A DNA stretch of 64,000 bases from JBFXAN01 sp050184225 (GCA_050184225.1 JBFXAN010000011.1:1-64000); one strand, 5' to 3'; positions 34,264 to 42,243 are shown, counted from the first letter of the stretch. Notes: generated from the sequence alone by a model not told the origin. Program-made: numbers and translations.

Positions 34264-34805
34264 CAAGCTCCCTCCGAATGGAGCAACAAGACCTGGTCGC
34301 GGCCGTCCGTCTCGTTCAGCTCAACCTGGATCTGTTCGCCGCGTGCCGTGGGGACGTTCTTGCCGACGAAGTCGGGACGAATCGGCAGCTCGCGGTGCCC
34401 GCGGTCCACCAGCACGGCGAGCATGATCCGCCGCGGCCGGCCGATGTCGAGCAGGGCGTCCATCGCTGCGCGGATGCTGCGCCCGGTAAACAACACGTCG
34501 TCCACGAGCACGACCTGCTTGTCGTGGATGTCGACCGGTATCTGACTGCGGCGCACACGGGGCGGGGCGCCGAGCCGGGCGAGGTCGTCACGATGCAAGG
34601 CGATGTCGAGCGTGCCGACCGGGATGCGTTCGTGCTCGAAACCCTCGATCGCCACGGCCAGCCGCTCCGCGAGCGGAACGCCGCGCGTGTGCAGGCCGAC
34701 GAGCACGACATCGCGCGTGCCGCGGGTCGCTTCGACGATCTCATGCGCGATCCGGGTCAGCGCCCGGCGCAGATCGACATCCGAAAGGATGACGCGAGGT
34801 GACAC
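34263..34805 (-). CDS. pyrR: Bifunctional pyr operon regulator/uracil phosphoribosyltransferase
   Basis: A 180-residue PyrR. The PRPP-binding motif is VVLVDDVLFTGRSIRAA, and PIRPDFVGKNVPT and RVILSDVDLRRAL are characteristic of the family. With UMP bound, PyrR binds the leader RNA and lowers pyr expression. The start is GTG with GGAGG upstream; this ribosome binding site lies in the 3' arm of the leader terminator hairpin. First gene of the operon. Confidence 0.95.
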   Translation of the reverse strand: MSPRVILSDVDLRRALTRIAHEIVEATRGTRDVVLVGLHTRGVPLAERLAVAIEGFEHERIPVGTLDIALHRDDLARLGAPPRVRRSQIPVDIHDKQVVLVDDVLFTGRSIRAAMDALLDIGRPRRIMLAVLVDRGHRELPIRPDFVGKNVPTARGEQIQVELNETDGRDQVLLLHSEGA

Positions 34806-34806
34806 G

Positions 34807-34838
34807 AAAAAACCTCCGATCCCGCTAGGGGATGGAGG
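34807..34838 (-). terminator. Leader terminator/attenuator hairpin of the pyr operon
   Basis: On the minus strand CCTCCATCCC (34838-34829) pairs with GGGATCGGAGG (34823-34813, one bulge) and six T residues follow (34812-34807), a classic intrinsic terminator. The 3' arm includes GGAGG, the ribosome binding site of pyrR, so the same hairpin could also hide it from ribosomes. Confidence 0.8.
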
Positions 34839-34929
34839 ACGGCAGGCCGAGACATGGATGAGCCGGTAGGGGAGATGCGGCGCAGGGCCATTTCACGGTT
34901 CCGTCGCTCCTTACCGGCCTCTCGGGACC
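34834..34929 (-). promoter_or_regulatory. PyrR binding loop and antiterminator region
   Basis: GGTCCCGAGAGGCC (34929-34916) matches the PyrR binding loop consensus UCCNGNGAGGY. GCCGGTAAGGAG (34918-34907) can pair with CTCCCCTACCGGC (34874-34862), an anti-antiterminator. Alternatively GGAGCGACGG (34910-34901) can pair with CCGTCCTCC (34842-34834), which would break the terminator. The two folds share GGAG and exclude each other, as in known PyrR attenuators. Confidence 0.75.
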
Positions 34930-34985
34930 AGCTTAAAGGCGTGGCGGTGACCACCGTTCATTCTTCAGCAACCAGTACTCGCTCG

Positions 34986-34991
34986 AGTATA
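34986..34991 (-). promoter_or_regulatory. -10 box of the pyr operon promoter
   Basis: TATACT on the minus strand lies 57 bases upstream of the PyrR binding loop. The expected -35 position (around 35009-35015) has only a weak match. The rest of 34992-35099 holds no supported gene. Confidence 0.45.
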
Positions 34992-35099
34992 GCGCACGCG
35001 CGCCGTACAGATCGACCCTGCTATGTCGTCCGGCGTCGATGCTCAAACACGTGCTGACAGATAGACCATTCGGTCTTGTTGCTGCTCAAATGCCGCCGG

Positions 35100-35552
35100 C
35101 TATGTCCGCTGATCGGATTGCAGGCGATCGTAGAGCTCGCGCAGCAGCTCGATCAGCTGATCGAACCGGTCCGCGCCGAGGTACTGCGCCCACAATGTCT
35201 GAATCGCGGCGACGCTCTCGGCGCCGCGTTCGTGCAGGGTCCAGCCGCGGTCGGTGTACTGAATCAGCTTCGCCCGCCGGTCGGCGGGGTCGGGGAGGCG
35301 GGCGACGTAGCCGCGGCTCTCCAAACTGTCGATCAACTCGCCCATCGACTGCGGTGTCATCTGTGCCCGTTCGGCGAGGTCGGTGAGCCGCGTGCCGCCG
35401 GGCGGATGGTCGAGTAACTGGAACACGATCAGGTGAGCGGGGCGCAGGTCGGGAAACTCCGGCCGGAGCTCCTGCACCACATGGCTGATGACGATCTGAT
35501 AAGGGACGCGGAGCAAGGCAGCGATCAACGGCTCTCGCACAGTATCGGGCAT
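35100..35552 (-). CDS. MarR-family transcriptional regulator
   Basis: A 150-residue winged-helix regulator. The DNA-recognition region is LTDLAERAQMTPQSMGELID followed by LESRGYVARLPDPADRRAKL, which includes the conserved D-x-R-(A/S) wing. Terminal helices form the dimer interface. An exact inverted repeat (ATCCTTA-TTT-TAAGGAT) lies 27 bases upstream and overlaps a -10-like TAAAAT, suggesting autoregulation. The other targets are unknown. Confidence 0.88.
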   Translation of the reverse strand: MPDTVREPLIAALLRVPYQIVISHVVQELRPEFPDLRPAHLIVFQLLDHPPGGTRLTDLAERAQMTPQSMGELIDSLESRGYVARLPDPADRRAKLIQYTDRGWTLHERGAESVAAIQTLWAQYLGADRFDQLIELLRELYDRLQSDQRT

Positions 35553-35578
35553 GACATCACTCAGCCAATCATTCAGGA

Positions 35579-35595
35579 ATCCTTATTTTAAGGAT
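35579..35595 (-). promoter_or_regulatory. Candidate MarR operator
   Basis: ATCCTTA (35579-35585), TTT, TAAGGAT (35589-35595): a perfect 7-base inverted repeat, AT-rich in a GC-rich setting. On the minus strand it contains TAAAAT (35590-35585), a likely -10 box for the MarR gene. No convincing -35 box is seen. Confidence 0.5.
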
Positions 35596-35654
35596 GATGT
35601 AAGAGCATCGTAGCACGCCGGCCCCGGGCTGCACCACAGCGATTTTCTTTCAAC

Positions 35655-36992
35655 TCACTTGCCGATGCAGAACCGCCGAAAGATCGTGTCCAGCAGATCC
35701 TCGCTCGCCGTCTCACCCGTGATCTGGCCGAGCGCGTCGAGGGCGCCGCGAAGGTCGATGCTGATGAAATCCTCCGGCATGCCGCCGTTCACTGCGTCGA
35801 GCGCGGCCCCGACATGGTCACCGGCACGGCGCAACGCTTCGGCGTGGCGGGCATTGGCGATCACGATCGACTCCCGGCCGCCGGCATCACTGCCTTTCAA
35901 CAGCGATGCCAGCGCAGCCTCCAGGTGTCGAATGCCATCACCACGGGTCGCGGAGATCTCGAAGGCGGGCACCGGCAGATTGGATGGAGTCACAACCGCA
36001 TCGAGGTCACTCTTGTTCAGCGCAACCACCAGCGGCCGGTCGCCGGCGAGCGCCAGCAGTTCGTCGATGCCGTTCGGGAGGGGAACCGAACGGTCGAGCA
36101 CGACCAGGATCGCGTCGGCCGACGCTGCCGCCCGCCGTGCCCGCTCGATGCCAAGCGACTCGATCGGCTCCGGCGATTCGGAGAGGCCGGCGGTATCGGT
36201 GAGCACGATCGGGATGCCGCCGATGCTGGCCGTCTCCTCCAGCGTGTCGCGCGTCGTCCCTGCCACCGATGTGACGATCGCCCGGTCTTCGCGCAACAGC
36301 CGGTTGAGCAGGCTGGACTTCCCCGCGTTCGGTGGTCCGACCAGCACCAAGCGCGCCCCGTCGCGATAGAGCCGGCCCGTCTCCGCGCCGGCGAGCAAGG
36401 TGGCGATGCCGTCCAATGCTCCGTTCAGTGCCGGAGCGATGTCCTCCTCGGGCACATCCTCGTCGGGAAAGTCGATTCGGGCGACGAGATACGCGAGGGC
36501 GGAGAGCAGGGCCGAGCGGATCTCGTCCACCGCCGCGCTGAGCCGGCCGCGCAGTCCCTCCATGGCCACGCGCTGCGCCGCACCGGTGCGGGCATTGATC
36601 ACGTCGAGTACCGCCTCGGCCTGGGCCAGGTCGAGGCGGCCGTTGAGAAAAGCCCGGAGGGTAAACTCGCCCGGCTCGGCGGTGCGAACGCCCTGCGCCA
36701 GGAGCAAGCCCATCACCCGCGCCGTCACCACGCTGCCGCCGTGACAGTGCAACTCCACCACGTCTTCCCGTGTGAAGGAGCGCGGACCGCGCATGAGGAT
36801 GCCGATCGCCTCGTCGACGACCTCACCGGTCGCCGGTTCGCGGATATTTCCCAGCACAACCCGACGATTCCGCAGTCGCCGGTCGAACACCGCCGATGCG
36901 GCGGTGATCGCGCCGGGACCACTGAGGCGGATCACCGCAATGCCGGCGGCGCCGGGCGCGGTCGCTGGTGCGACGATCGTGTCGAGATGCAT
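35655..36992 (-). CDS. mnmE: tRNA modification GTPase MnmE
   Basis: A 445-residue GTPase which, with MnmG, modifies U34 of certain tRNAs. The N-terminal folate-binding domain begins DTIVAPATAPGAAGI. The G domain has GPPNAGKSSLLNRLL (near 226), DTAG and NKSD, and the chain ends in the signature FCIGK with its catalytic cysteine. The start at 36992 is supported by AGGA upstream and the family N-terminus. Confidence 0.95.
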   Translation of the reverse strand: MHLDTIVAPATAPGAAGIAVIRLSGPGAITAASAVFDRRLRNRRVVLGNIREPATGEVVDEAIGILMRGPRSFTREDVVELHCHGGSVVTARVMGLLLAQGVRTAEPGEFTLRAFLNGRLDLAQAEAVLDVINARTGAAQRVAMEGLRGRLSAAVDEIRSALLSALAYLVARIDFPDEDVPEEDIAPALNGALDGIATLLAGAETGRLYRDGARLVLVGPPNAGKSSLLNRLLREDRAIVTSVAGTTRDTLEETASIGGIPIVLTDTAGLSESPEPIESLGIERARRAAASADAILVVLDRSVPLPNGIDELLALAGDRPLVVALNKSDLDAVVTPSNLPVPAFEISATRGDGIRHLEAALASLLKGSDAGGRESIVIANARHAEALRRAGDHVGAALDAVNGGMPEDFISIDLRGALDALGQITGETASEDLLDTIFRRFCIGK

Positions 36993-37039
36993 ACGATTCC
37001 TGGCGTGATGAGACTGCTCGGTTCGGGGACAGTTCGACG

Positions 37040-37067
37040 CTGACCGTTTCTGCACCTATGCTATAGT
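37040..37067 (+). promoter_or_regulatory. Promoter of the TetR gene
   Basis: CTGACC (37040-37045), a 16-base spacer and an extended -10 element, TGC followed by TATAGT (37062-37067). The expected start is about 40 bases before the TetR ATG. TGCAC at 37051 and GTGCA at 37070 flank the -10 box and could be an operator half-site pair. Confidence 0.5.
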
Positions 37068-37113
37068 CTGTGCACCGGAGCCGGGAATCGGTTCACCGCG
37101 AGGGCATCCCACT

Positions 37114-37758
37114 ATGACGGCACCTCCATCCCGCGCCGAATCCGCCACGCCGATCGAAGATGTGCGCGAGCGGATCGTGGGTAGCGCCCTCCGCTGCTTC
37201 GCGGAGAAGGGCTACGCGGGCACCTCGCTCCGCGAGATCGCGGAGGCGGCGCGCACCACCAAGCCGATGATCTATTACTACTTCAAGAGCAAGGAAGGGC
37301 TTTACAGTTCGACCCTCGGCGACCTCCTCCAGCAGTTCGCCGACTCGATTGACCAGGCGACCCGCCCGGAAGACGACCCGGTCGAGAAGCTGCGCAGTTT
37401 CTGCGATACCTACCTTCGCTACTTCCAGAGCCAGGAACCGCACATCGCCTTCGTCGTGCGCGAGGTCTTCGGCCTCGGCGTCGATATCATGAGCGAGTTC
37501 GGACGCAACCTCGACGAGCGCATCCGCTCGCGCTTGAAACGCATCCTCGAAGAGGGCGCTCAACAGGGTATCTTCCGCGGTGACGACATCGAGAACTCGA
37601 CGATGGCGATCATGGGCATCCTGATCATGTTCATCCTCTACCGCGTCTTCGGCGATGTTGAGCTCGATCGCGACGCTGCTGTCGCCCAGGTGATCGACTT
37701 CTATGTCGGCGGCCTCCAGACCGAACGCCTACGCGCAGCGACGCCGGTCGTGGGATAG
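37114..37758 (+). CDS. TetR/AcrR-family transcriptional regulator
   Basis: A 214-residue regulator. The N-terminal HTH runs IVGSALRCFAEKGYAGTSLR, then EIAEAARTTKPMIYYYFKSK, a textbook TetR motif. The C-terminal ligand domain resembles the TetR_C group with FVVREVFGLG and a hydrophobic helix MAIMGILIMFILYRVFG. Regulated genes are unknown; the gene is flanked by mnmE (divergent) and a Fur-family gene (convergent). Confidence 0.9.
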   Translation: MTAPPSRAESATPIEDVRERIVGSALRCFAEKGYAGTSLREIAEAARTTKPMIYYYFKSKEGLYSSTLGDLLQQFADSIDQATRPEDDPVEKLRSFCDTYLRYFQSQEPHIAFVVREVFGLGVDIMSEFGRNLDERIRSRLKRILEEGAQQGIFRGDDIENSTMAIMGILIMFILYRVFGDVELDRDAAVAQVIDFYVGGLQTERLRAATPVVG

Positions 37759-37760
37759 GC

Positions 37761-37820
37761 GGACCCCTCCCCCGGCCCCGCTCCGCGCGTCAGCGGGGGG
37801 AGGGGCCGGGGGAGGGGTCC
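37761..37820. repeat. GC-rich hairpin repeat, family 1 copy D (compact)
   Basis: GGACCCCTCCCCCGGCCCC (37761-37779) and its exact complement (37802-37820) enclose 22 bases including the core CTCCGCGCGTCAGCGGGG. It fills the gap between convergent TetR and Fur genes and supplies the last codons and the TGA stop of the Fur gene. Confidence 0.9.
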
Positions 37821-38242
37821 GTATTCTGACACTCCCGGCACACCCCAAAGATGGCGAAGTGGTCGAGGTTGGCCTCGAAGCCGTAGACGGCGCGTAGGGT
37901 CGCGCCGAGGGCGGTCATGTACTCGTGGTCGAGGTCCAGCACCTGCTGGCAGCGCTGGCAGATGAGATGGTGATGCGGGGTCGCGGCGGCCCACTCATAG
38001 TGCAGATCGCCGGTGCCCATATCGGTCTCGGTGATCAGCCGCAACTCTTTTAGCGATGACAGGGTGCGGTACACCGTCGAGATATCGACATAGGGATACG
38101 TCTCCCGCACCTGAGCGAAGATCTCGTTGGCGGTCGCGTGACCGTCACGGTGACGAAGCGCGGTCAGCACCATCAGCCGCTGCGGCGTCACCTTCTGACC
38201 CGCACGCCGTAGCACACTTACCGTATCGTCATCGCAGCACAT
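37790..38242 (-). CDS. Fur-family metal-dependent regulator
   Basis: A 150-residue Fur/Zur/PerR-type repressor. The winged helix carries VTPQRLMVLTALRHRDGHAT and DISTVYRTLSSLKELRLI. The dimerisation domain has HHHLICQRC and a second CxxC (CRECQ), forming the structural zinc site. The tail after CRECQ, NTDPSPGPSPR, is translated from the hairpin repeat and is not family sequence. The metal sensed cannot be told from sequence. Confidence 0.9.
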   Translation of the reverse strand: MCCDDDTVSVLRRAGQKVTPQRLMVLTALRHRDGHATANEIFAQVRETYPYVDISTVYRTLSSLKELRLITETDMGTGDLHYEWAAATPHHHLICQRCQQVLDLDHEYMTALGATLRAVYGFEANLDHFAIFGVCRECQNTDPSPGPSPR

Positions 38243-38309
38243 CAGAAGACCTCAGCGTCATTGTATCGCACCGGGGTCGCTGACAGTGGCACGTTGTCGG
38301 GCCTGCATG

Positions 38310-38888
38310 TCACGGCAAAGGGCCGCGTCCGTCCCCGGTCGCCCAATCCGGGCGGGCCGTGGCATTGTTGGTCGATCGAGCGGCGGACAGACGTCGTAGG
38401 ACGGCGTCCGCGACATCGGCGGCTGTGCGTCCCTCGGTTGAGATCTCGATGCCGAATGCCGGATCGGTCATGGCTCGGACACCGCTCGCAAGATGACCGA
38501 GACGCCACGCGCGGGCGGCAGCGTCGTCGCTCGCCATGATGCGCTGCCGAATCGATTCCTCCGATGCGGTGAGCCTGATGCAGAGCAGGCCGGCGTCGAT
38601 GCGGCGGAGGCCCGCCGTGATCTCCGCGAAGTATCCGCGCCGCCAGAGTGTCATCGGCACGATCAGATGCCGCCGGCGGCGCATGGCCCACGCACCCCAG
38701 ATCGTCGCGCGTCGCCAGAGCTGAAGGTCTTGATAGTCGGCAGCCTGTCGCACCGGCGACAGGACCCGCCGCAGGACGAAGCCGATCATCTCCGGGTCGT
38801 AGACGGATGTGGCCGGCAATTGCCCGCCGATGAGACCGGCGACCGTCGTCTTGCCGACACCGAACGTACCGTTGAGGAGCAGGATCAT
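38310..38888 (-). CDS. P-loop kinase-like protein, TmrB-like
   Basis: A 192-residue P-loop protein. Walker A is NGTFGVGKTTVAG at the very N-terminus, followed by SVYDPEMIGFVLRRVL, the arrangement of tunicamycin-resistance protein TmrB and related small kinases. A LID-like basic stretch (SEESIRQRIMAS) follows. The start at 38888 puts the P-loop near residue 7 as in relatives; the longer upstream frame is not homologous. The target, an antibiotic or a metabolite, is unknown. Confidence 0.75.
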   Translation of the reverse strand: MILLLNGTFGVGKTTVAGLIGGQLPATSVYDPEMIGFVLRRVLSPVRQAADYQDLQLWRRATIWGAWAMRRRRHLIVPMTLWRRGYFAEITAGLRRIDAGLLCIRLTASEESIRQRIMASDDAAARAWRLGHLASGVRAMTDPAFGIEISTEGRTAADVADAVLRRLSAARSTNNATARPDWATGDGRGPLP

Positions 38889-39026
38889 CTGTCCGAACGT
38901 CCTTCGGCCCGAAGCGTACCGCGTCGGGCGTTCGAGGAGAAGCGGAGTGGTTTCTGTGTGCGCCGCCGGGTCGCCGGAACCAGGACTCCACCCTTCAGCC
39001 TTCAAGCGGCTACACTAAGACATGGA

Positions 39027-39857
39027 ATGGAGATCGAAGAACACGAACAACTGATCAACGGCTATCGGACGTATTATCAGGCGGCCGGCACAGGACGACC
39101 GCTCGTCTTGGTCCACGGCATCGGCGGCTCATCGCTCAACTACGCCGAGAACATCGCCGGCCTCGCCGGGTCGTTTCGGGTGTATGCCGTCGATGTTCCC
39201 GGGCACGGCCGCTCCGAGAAGCCCGACATCACCTATGAAGTCGAAGGCGCCGTCCCCTTCATCGCCGCGTTCATCCGCGAGGTCTGCGGCCGGCCGGCGG
39301 CGCTCGTCGGTATGTCCGCCGGCGGCTTGATGTGCGCGCTCACCGCCTCGGTGCATCCCGATCTCGTGACGCACCTGGTGCTGGTGTCGAGCGCCGGCTT
39401 GGGCCGCGACCTCAGCATGGCGCTGCGGCTGCTGTCGCTGCCGGTGACGTGGCCGGTGGTGGAAAGTGCGCGGCCGACACCGGCGGGCGTCCGCCACAGC
39501 ATGCGGCGGGTGGTGCATGACCCCTCCTGTCTGAGCGAGGAGATGATCACCCGGCTCTGCGAGGATCGTGCCCGGCCGGGTAACGCGCGGGCGATGCTCA
39601 CTGCCCTACGCAGCAACGTCGGTGTCCTCGGCTTGAAACGGTGGCGGCGGCATCTGCGGTCGCTGCGCCACGTCGGCGCCCCGGTGATGATCATCTGGGG
39701 CCGGCAGGACCGCCTCATCCCGGTGAGCCACGCCTATTCCGCCTGGCGCTGGCTGGGCAAGCGCGCCCGCATCCATATCTTCGACCGCTGCGGCCACTGG
39801 CCCCCCTACGAGCACCCCTCCGAGTTCAACCGGCTCGTCCTCGACTTCGTTCGATGA
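39027..39857 (+). CDS. Alpha/beta hydrolase
   Basis: A 276-residue hydrolase. The oxyanion region is LVHGIGGSS, the nucleophile elbow GMSAGG (S97), the acid in WGRQDRLIP (near 228) and the histidine in GHWPPYEHP (near 256). No good ribosome binding site precedes the ATG; ATGGAATGG also offers an out-of-frame start at 39022. It resembles C-C bond and ester hydrolases, but the substrate is unknown. Confidence 0.86.
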   Translation: MEIEEHEQLINGYRTYYQAAGTGRPLVLVHGIGGSSLNYAENIAGLAGSFRVYAVDVPGHGRSEKPDITYEVEGAVPFIAAFIREVCGRPAALVGMSAGGLMCALTASVHPDLVTHLVLVSSAGLGRDLSMALRLLSLPVTWPVVESARPTPAGVRHSMRRVVHDPSCLSEEMITRLCEDRARPGNARAMLTALRSNVGVLGLKRWRRHLRSLRHVGAPVMIIWGRQDRLIPVSHAYSAWRWLGKRARIHIFDRCGHWPPYEHPSEFNRLVLDFVR

Positions 39858-39860
39858 GTT

Positions 39861-39948
39861 GAACCGCAAAGACGCAGAGAGCGCAAAGGTCGCAGAGAGT
39901 CTATATGTATCCTTTGCGACCTTTGCGTTCTCTGCGTCTTTGCGGTTC
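39861..39948. repeat. GAACCGCAAAGACGCAGAG inverted repeat
   Basis: Left arm 39861-39895 and right arm 39911-39948 are inverted copies with a single early mismatch, made of degenerate CGCAAAGA units. The same family is seen at 51246-51402. It separates two co-directed genes (hydrolase and cysteine synthase-like) and is AT-richer than its surroundings. Confidence 0.85.
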
Positions 39949-39973
39949 ACATTCCTGTGAGTACCCTGGAGCC

Positions 39974-40906
39974 ATGAAGCTGCTCGATATGGTAGGGCAG
40001 ACGCCGCTGGTAGAGTTGCGCGGTCTGCCGGTGAAACCGGATGTGCGTATCTTCGCCAAGCTCGAAGGGCAGAATCCGTCCGGATCGATCAAGGACCGGA
40101 TCGTCCTGCGGATGCTGACCGAGGCGCGGCGCAGCGGTGCGCTGGCGCCGGGTATGGCGCTCGTCGAGGCGTCGACCGGCAATACCGGTATCGCCCTCGC
40201 GATGATCGGCCGGTCGCTCGGCCACCCGGTGCGGGTGTTTGTGCCGGAGAATGTCTTCCCGGAGATCGGCATTCTGCTGAAGGTATACGGCGCCGAGGTC
40301 GTTTGGACGCCGGCACTGGCGGGCGTGCGTGGGGCGATGGATGCCGCGCGTCGCCACGCTGCCGAGACACCGAACTGCTACATGCCCGATCAGTTCGCCA
40401 GCGAGCACAACTGCCGCGCCCACTACGAGACGACCGGCGCCGAGATCCTCGCCGATCTGCCGGCGGTGGATGTGCTCGTCGCCGGGCTTGGCACCGGCGG
40501 CACGATCATGGGCGCCGGCCGTCGATTGAAAGAGGCGCGGCCCGGCGTGAAACTGGTTGGCGTCGAGCCACACCCCGGCAGTCAGGTCCAGGGTCTGCAT
40601 AGTCTGGACGACGGCTACATCCCGCCGATCCTCGACCTCGACATGCTCGACGGCAAGATCTTGATCCGGACACCGCTCGCCTTCAAGCACGCCGTCGATC
40701 TCATGCGACGGCAGGGGATCTTCCCCGGCCTCTCCTCCGGTGCGGTCCTCTACGGCGCCCTTACGTTTGCCCGCCGGATGACCCACGGCACGATCGTCTG
40801 TATCTTCGCCGACTCCGGCTGGAAGTACTACGGCACCGAAATCTGGGAGGCACCCCGCCACGACCCCACTGACGACGATGCCGCCGAACAGGTGATCTGG
40901 TGGTGA
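39974..40906 (+). CDS. Cysteine synthase family protein
   Basis: A 310-residue fold type II PLP enzyme like CysK/CysM or cystathionine beta-synthase. PLP lysine K40 is in NPSGSIKDRIV; the substrate loop is EASTGNTGIAL; the phosphate-binding glycine loop is GLGTGGTIMG. GLSSGAVLYGAL near the C-terminus is also typical. The start at 39974 has GGAG very close to the ATG, so translation may be weak. Acceptor specificity (O-acetylserine, O-phosphoserine) is unresolved. Confidence 0.88.
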   Translation: MKLLDMVGQTPLVELRGLPVKPDVRIFAKLEGQNPSGSIKDRIVLRMLTEARRSGALAPGMALVEASTGNTGIALAMIGRSLGHPVRVFVPENVFPEIGILLKVYGAEVVWTPALAGVRGAMDAARRHAAETPNCYMPDQFASEHNCRAHYETTGAEILADLPAVDVLVAGLGTGGTIMGAGRRLKEARPGVKLVGVEPHPGSQVQGLHSLDDGYIPPILDLDMLDGKILIRTPLAFKHAVDLMRRQGIFPGLSSGAVLYGALTFARRMTHGTIVCIFADSGWKYYGTEIWEAPRHDPTDDDAAEQVIWW

Positions 40907-40913
40907 GTTGGGA

Positions 40914-41103
40914 ATACCTAACCCGGTTCGCTACGCTCACAGCGCCCCCTTCCCTCGCAGGGAAGGGGGAGTCCGCTCCAGCGAGGGGTGACTGCGAGTC
41001 GGTGGTATCGCCAGACGAAATACAGGCATCCTCGACTGAGTGAGTCTCCCCCTTCCCTGCGAGGGAAGGGGGCGCTGTGAGCGTAGCGAACCGGGTTAGG
41101 TAT
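40914..41103. repeat. 190-base element with perfect 58-base inverted arms
   Basis: Left arm 40914-40971 and right arm 41046-41103 are exact inverted copies, beginning ATACCTAACCCGGTTCGC, with a 74-base loop. Each arm also contains an inner hairpin (CCCCCTTCCCTCGCAGGGAAGGGGG). The 3' ends of two convergent genes flank it, together with copy E of family 1. No transposase is nearby; it looks like a non-autonomous element. Confidence 0.93.
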
Positions 41104-41237
41104 GAAGCTCGCCTTCGGCGCCGACGAGAGAACCCACCTGACCGAATGCCTGGCTCTCCACCGACCCCGATGGCAGTGAAACCGGCAACATCGAAAAGGT
41201 GCGCAGCATGGGTACAGCGAGAGGTCCACTGTAAGCG

Positions 41238-41294
41238 AACCCCTCCCCCGGCCCCTCCCCCCGCTGACGCGCGGAGAGGGGCCGGGGGAGGGGT
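41238..41294. repeat. GC-rich hairpin repeat, family 1 copy E (compact)
   Basis: CCCCTCCCCCGGCCCCTC (41240-41257) mirrors GAGGGGCCGGGGGAGGGG (about 41275-41293) around the shared core CCCCGCTGACGCGCGG. It ends four bases before the enoyl-CoA hydratase stop codon. Confidence 0.88.
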
Positions 41295-41297
41295 CCG

Positions 41298-42077
41298 TCA
41301 CCGCGCCCGATACGCCGGCGTCCGCTTCTCGGCAAACGCCTTCGGCCCCTCGACTGCATCATCGGTGAGCAACATCTGGCCGAACAGTTCGAGTTCGAGT
41401 TGCAGGCCGTCATCGAGGGAGCCGTCCAATCCTTGCAGGACCGCCTGCTTTGCGGCGCGGAGGGCGAGCGGACCGTTCTGCAGGAGTGCATTGGCCAACT
41501 CCCGCGCGGCCGGGAGCAGTTGATCCGGCTCCGCGATCTGGTTGATCAGGCCGATCCGGAGCGCCTCGTCCGCGTCGATCTGCTTGCCCGTCAGGATCAA
41601 CTCCATCGCCGTGGCCGCCGGGATCAGCCGGGGTAGGCGCTGCGTGCCGCCGCCGCCAGGGATGATCGCCCAGTGCACTTCGGGCAGACCGAAGCGGGCG
41701 CGGGGAACGGCGATGCGCAGGTCGCAGGCGAGCGCGATCTCCAGGCCGCCGGCGAGGGCAAAGCCGTTGATCGCGGCGATGCAGGGCTTCCAGGTCGCGA
41801 ACCCGCGCGTGTTGCCGCCGAAGTTGAACTCGGTCAGCGTGCCCGCCCGCGCCTGGGCGCCCGCATCCGGAATCAGGTCGATCAGGTCTGCGCCGGCGCA
41901 GAAGGCGCGGTCGCCCGCACCGGTGAGGATGCCCACCCAGGCGTCGGCGTCGGCATCGAAGCGCCGCCAGGTTTCCGCCAACTGCGCGTTCATCTCGCGG
42001 TCGATCGCGTTCAACGCGTCGGGCCGGTCGAGCGTGATCGTGGCGATGTGGCCGTCGAGGTCATATCGGACGGGCAT
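41298..42077 (-). CDS. Enoyl-CoA hydratase/isomerase family protein
   Basis: A 259-residue crotonase-fold protein. The oxyanion-hole glycines are in FCAGADL and GFALAGGLEIAL. Both catalytic glutamates of true hydratases are present: FGLPEVHW and, twenty residues later, ATAMELIL. The ATG at 42077 has GGAGGAG upstream; a GTG at 42092 is less likely. It probably hydrates 2-enoyl-CoA esters in beta-oxidation. Confidence 0.9.
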   Translation of the reverse strand: MPVRYDLDGHIATITLDRPDALNAIDREMNAQLAETWRRFDADADAWVGILTGAGDRAFCAGADLIDLIPDAGAQARAGTLTEFNFGGNTRGFATWKPCIAAINGFALAGGLEIALACDLRIAVPRARFGLPEVHWAIIPGGGGTQRLPRLIPAATAMELILTGKQIDADEALRIGLINQIAEPDQLLPAARELANALLQNGPLALRAAKQAVLQGLDGSLDDGLQLELELFGQMLLTDDAVEGPKAFAEKRTPAYRAR

Positions 42078-42142
42078 AGTCTTCTCCTCCACGTCCCGGC
42101 GGGCTGCCAGCCATGGCCCTTGCCAGGGTCAGCCGCCGGCTT

Positions 42143-42216
42143 GTCATCCTGAGCAGAGCGAAGGATCTCGGACGTAGTCTCACCGCCGAGATCCTTCGCT
42201 CTGCTCAGGATGACAG
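42143..42216. repeat. Inverted repeat TGTCATCCTGAGCAGAGCG
   Basis: Left arm 42143-42172 and right arm 42187-42216 are exact 30-base inverted copies with a 14-base loop. It lies between two co-directed genes, 3' of the M20 peptidase gene. The same core is common in many Chloroflexota genomes as I recall. Confidence 0.9.
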
Positions 42217-42243
42217 GGCGCGCGGATGGGGAACAAGGCCGCT

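Noticed and set aside
38245..38275. Shared GACCTCAGCGTC at 38247 and 48759, upstream of the Fur gene and near mutS2
   Set aside because: Only 12 bases are shared and the flanks diverge; it is too short to call a regulatory motif.
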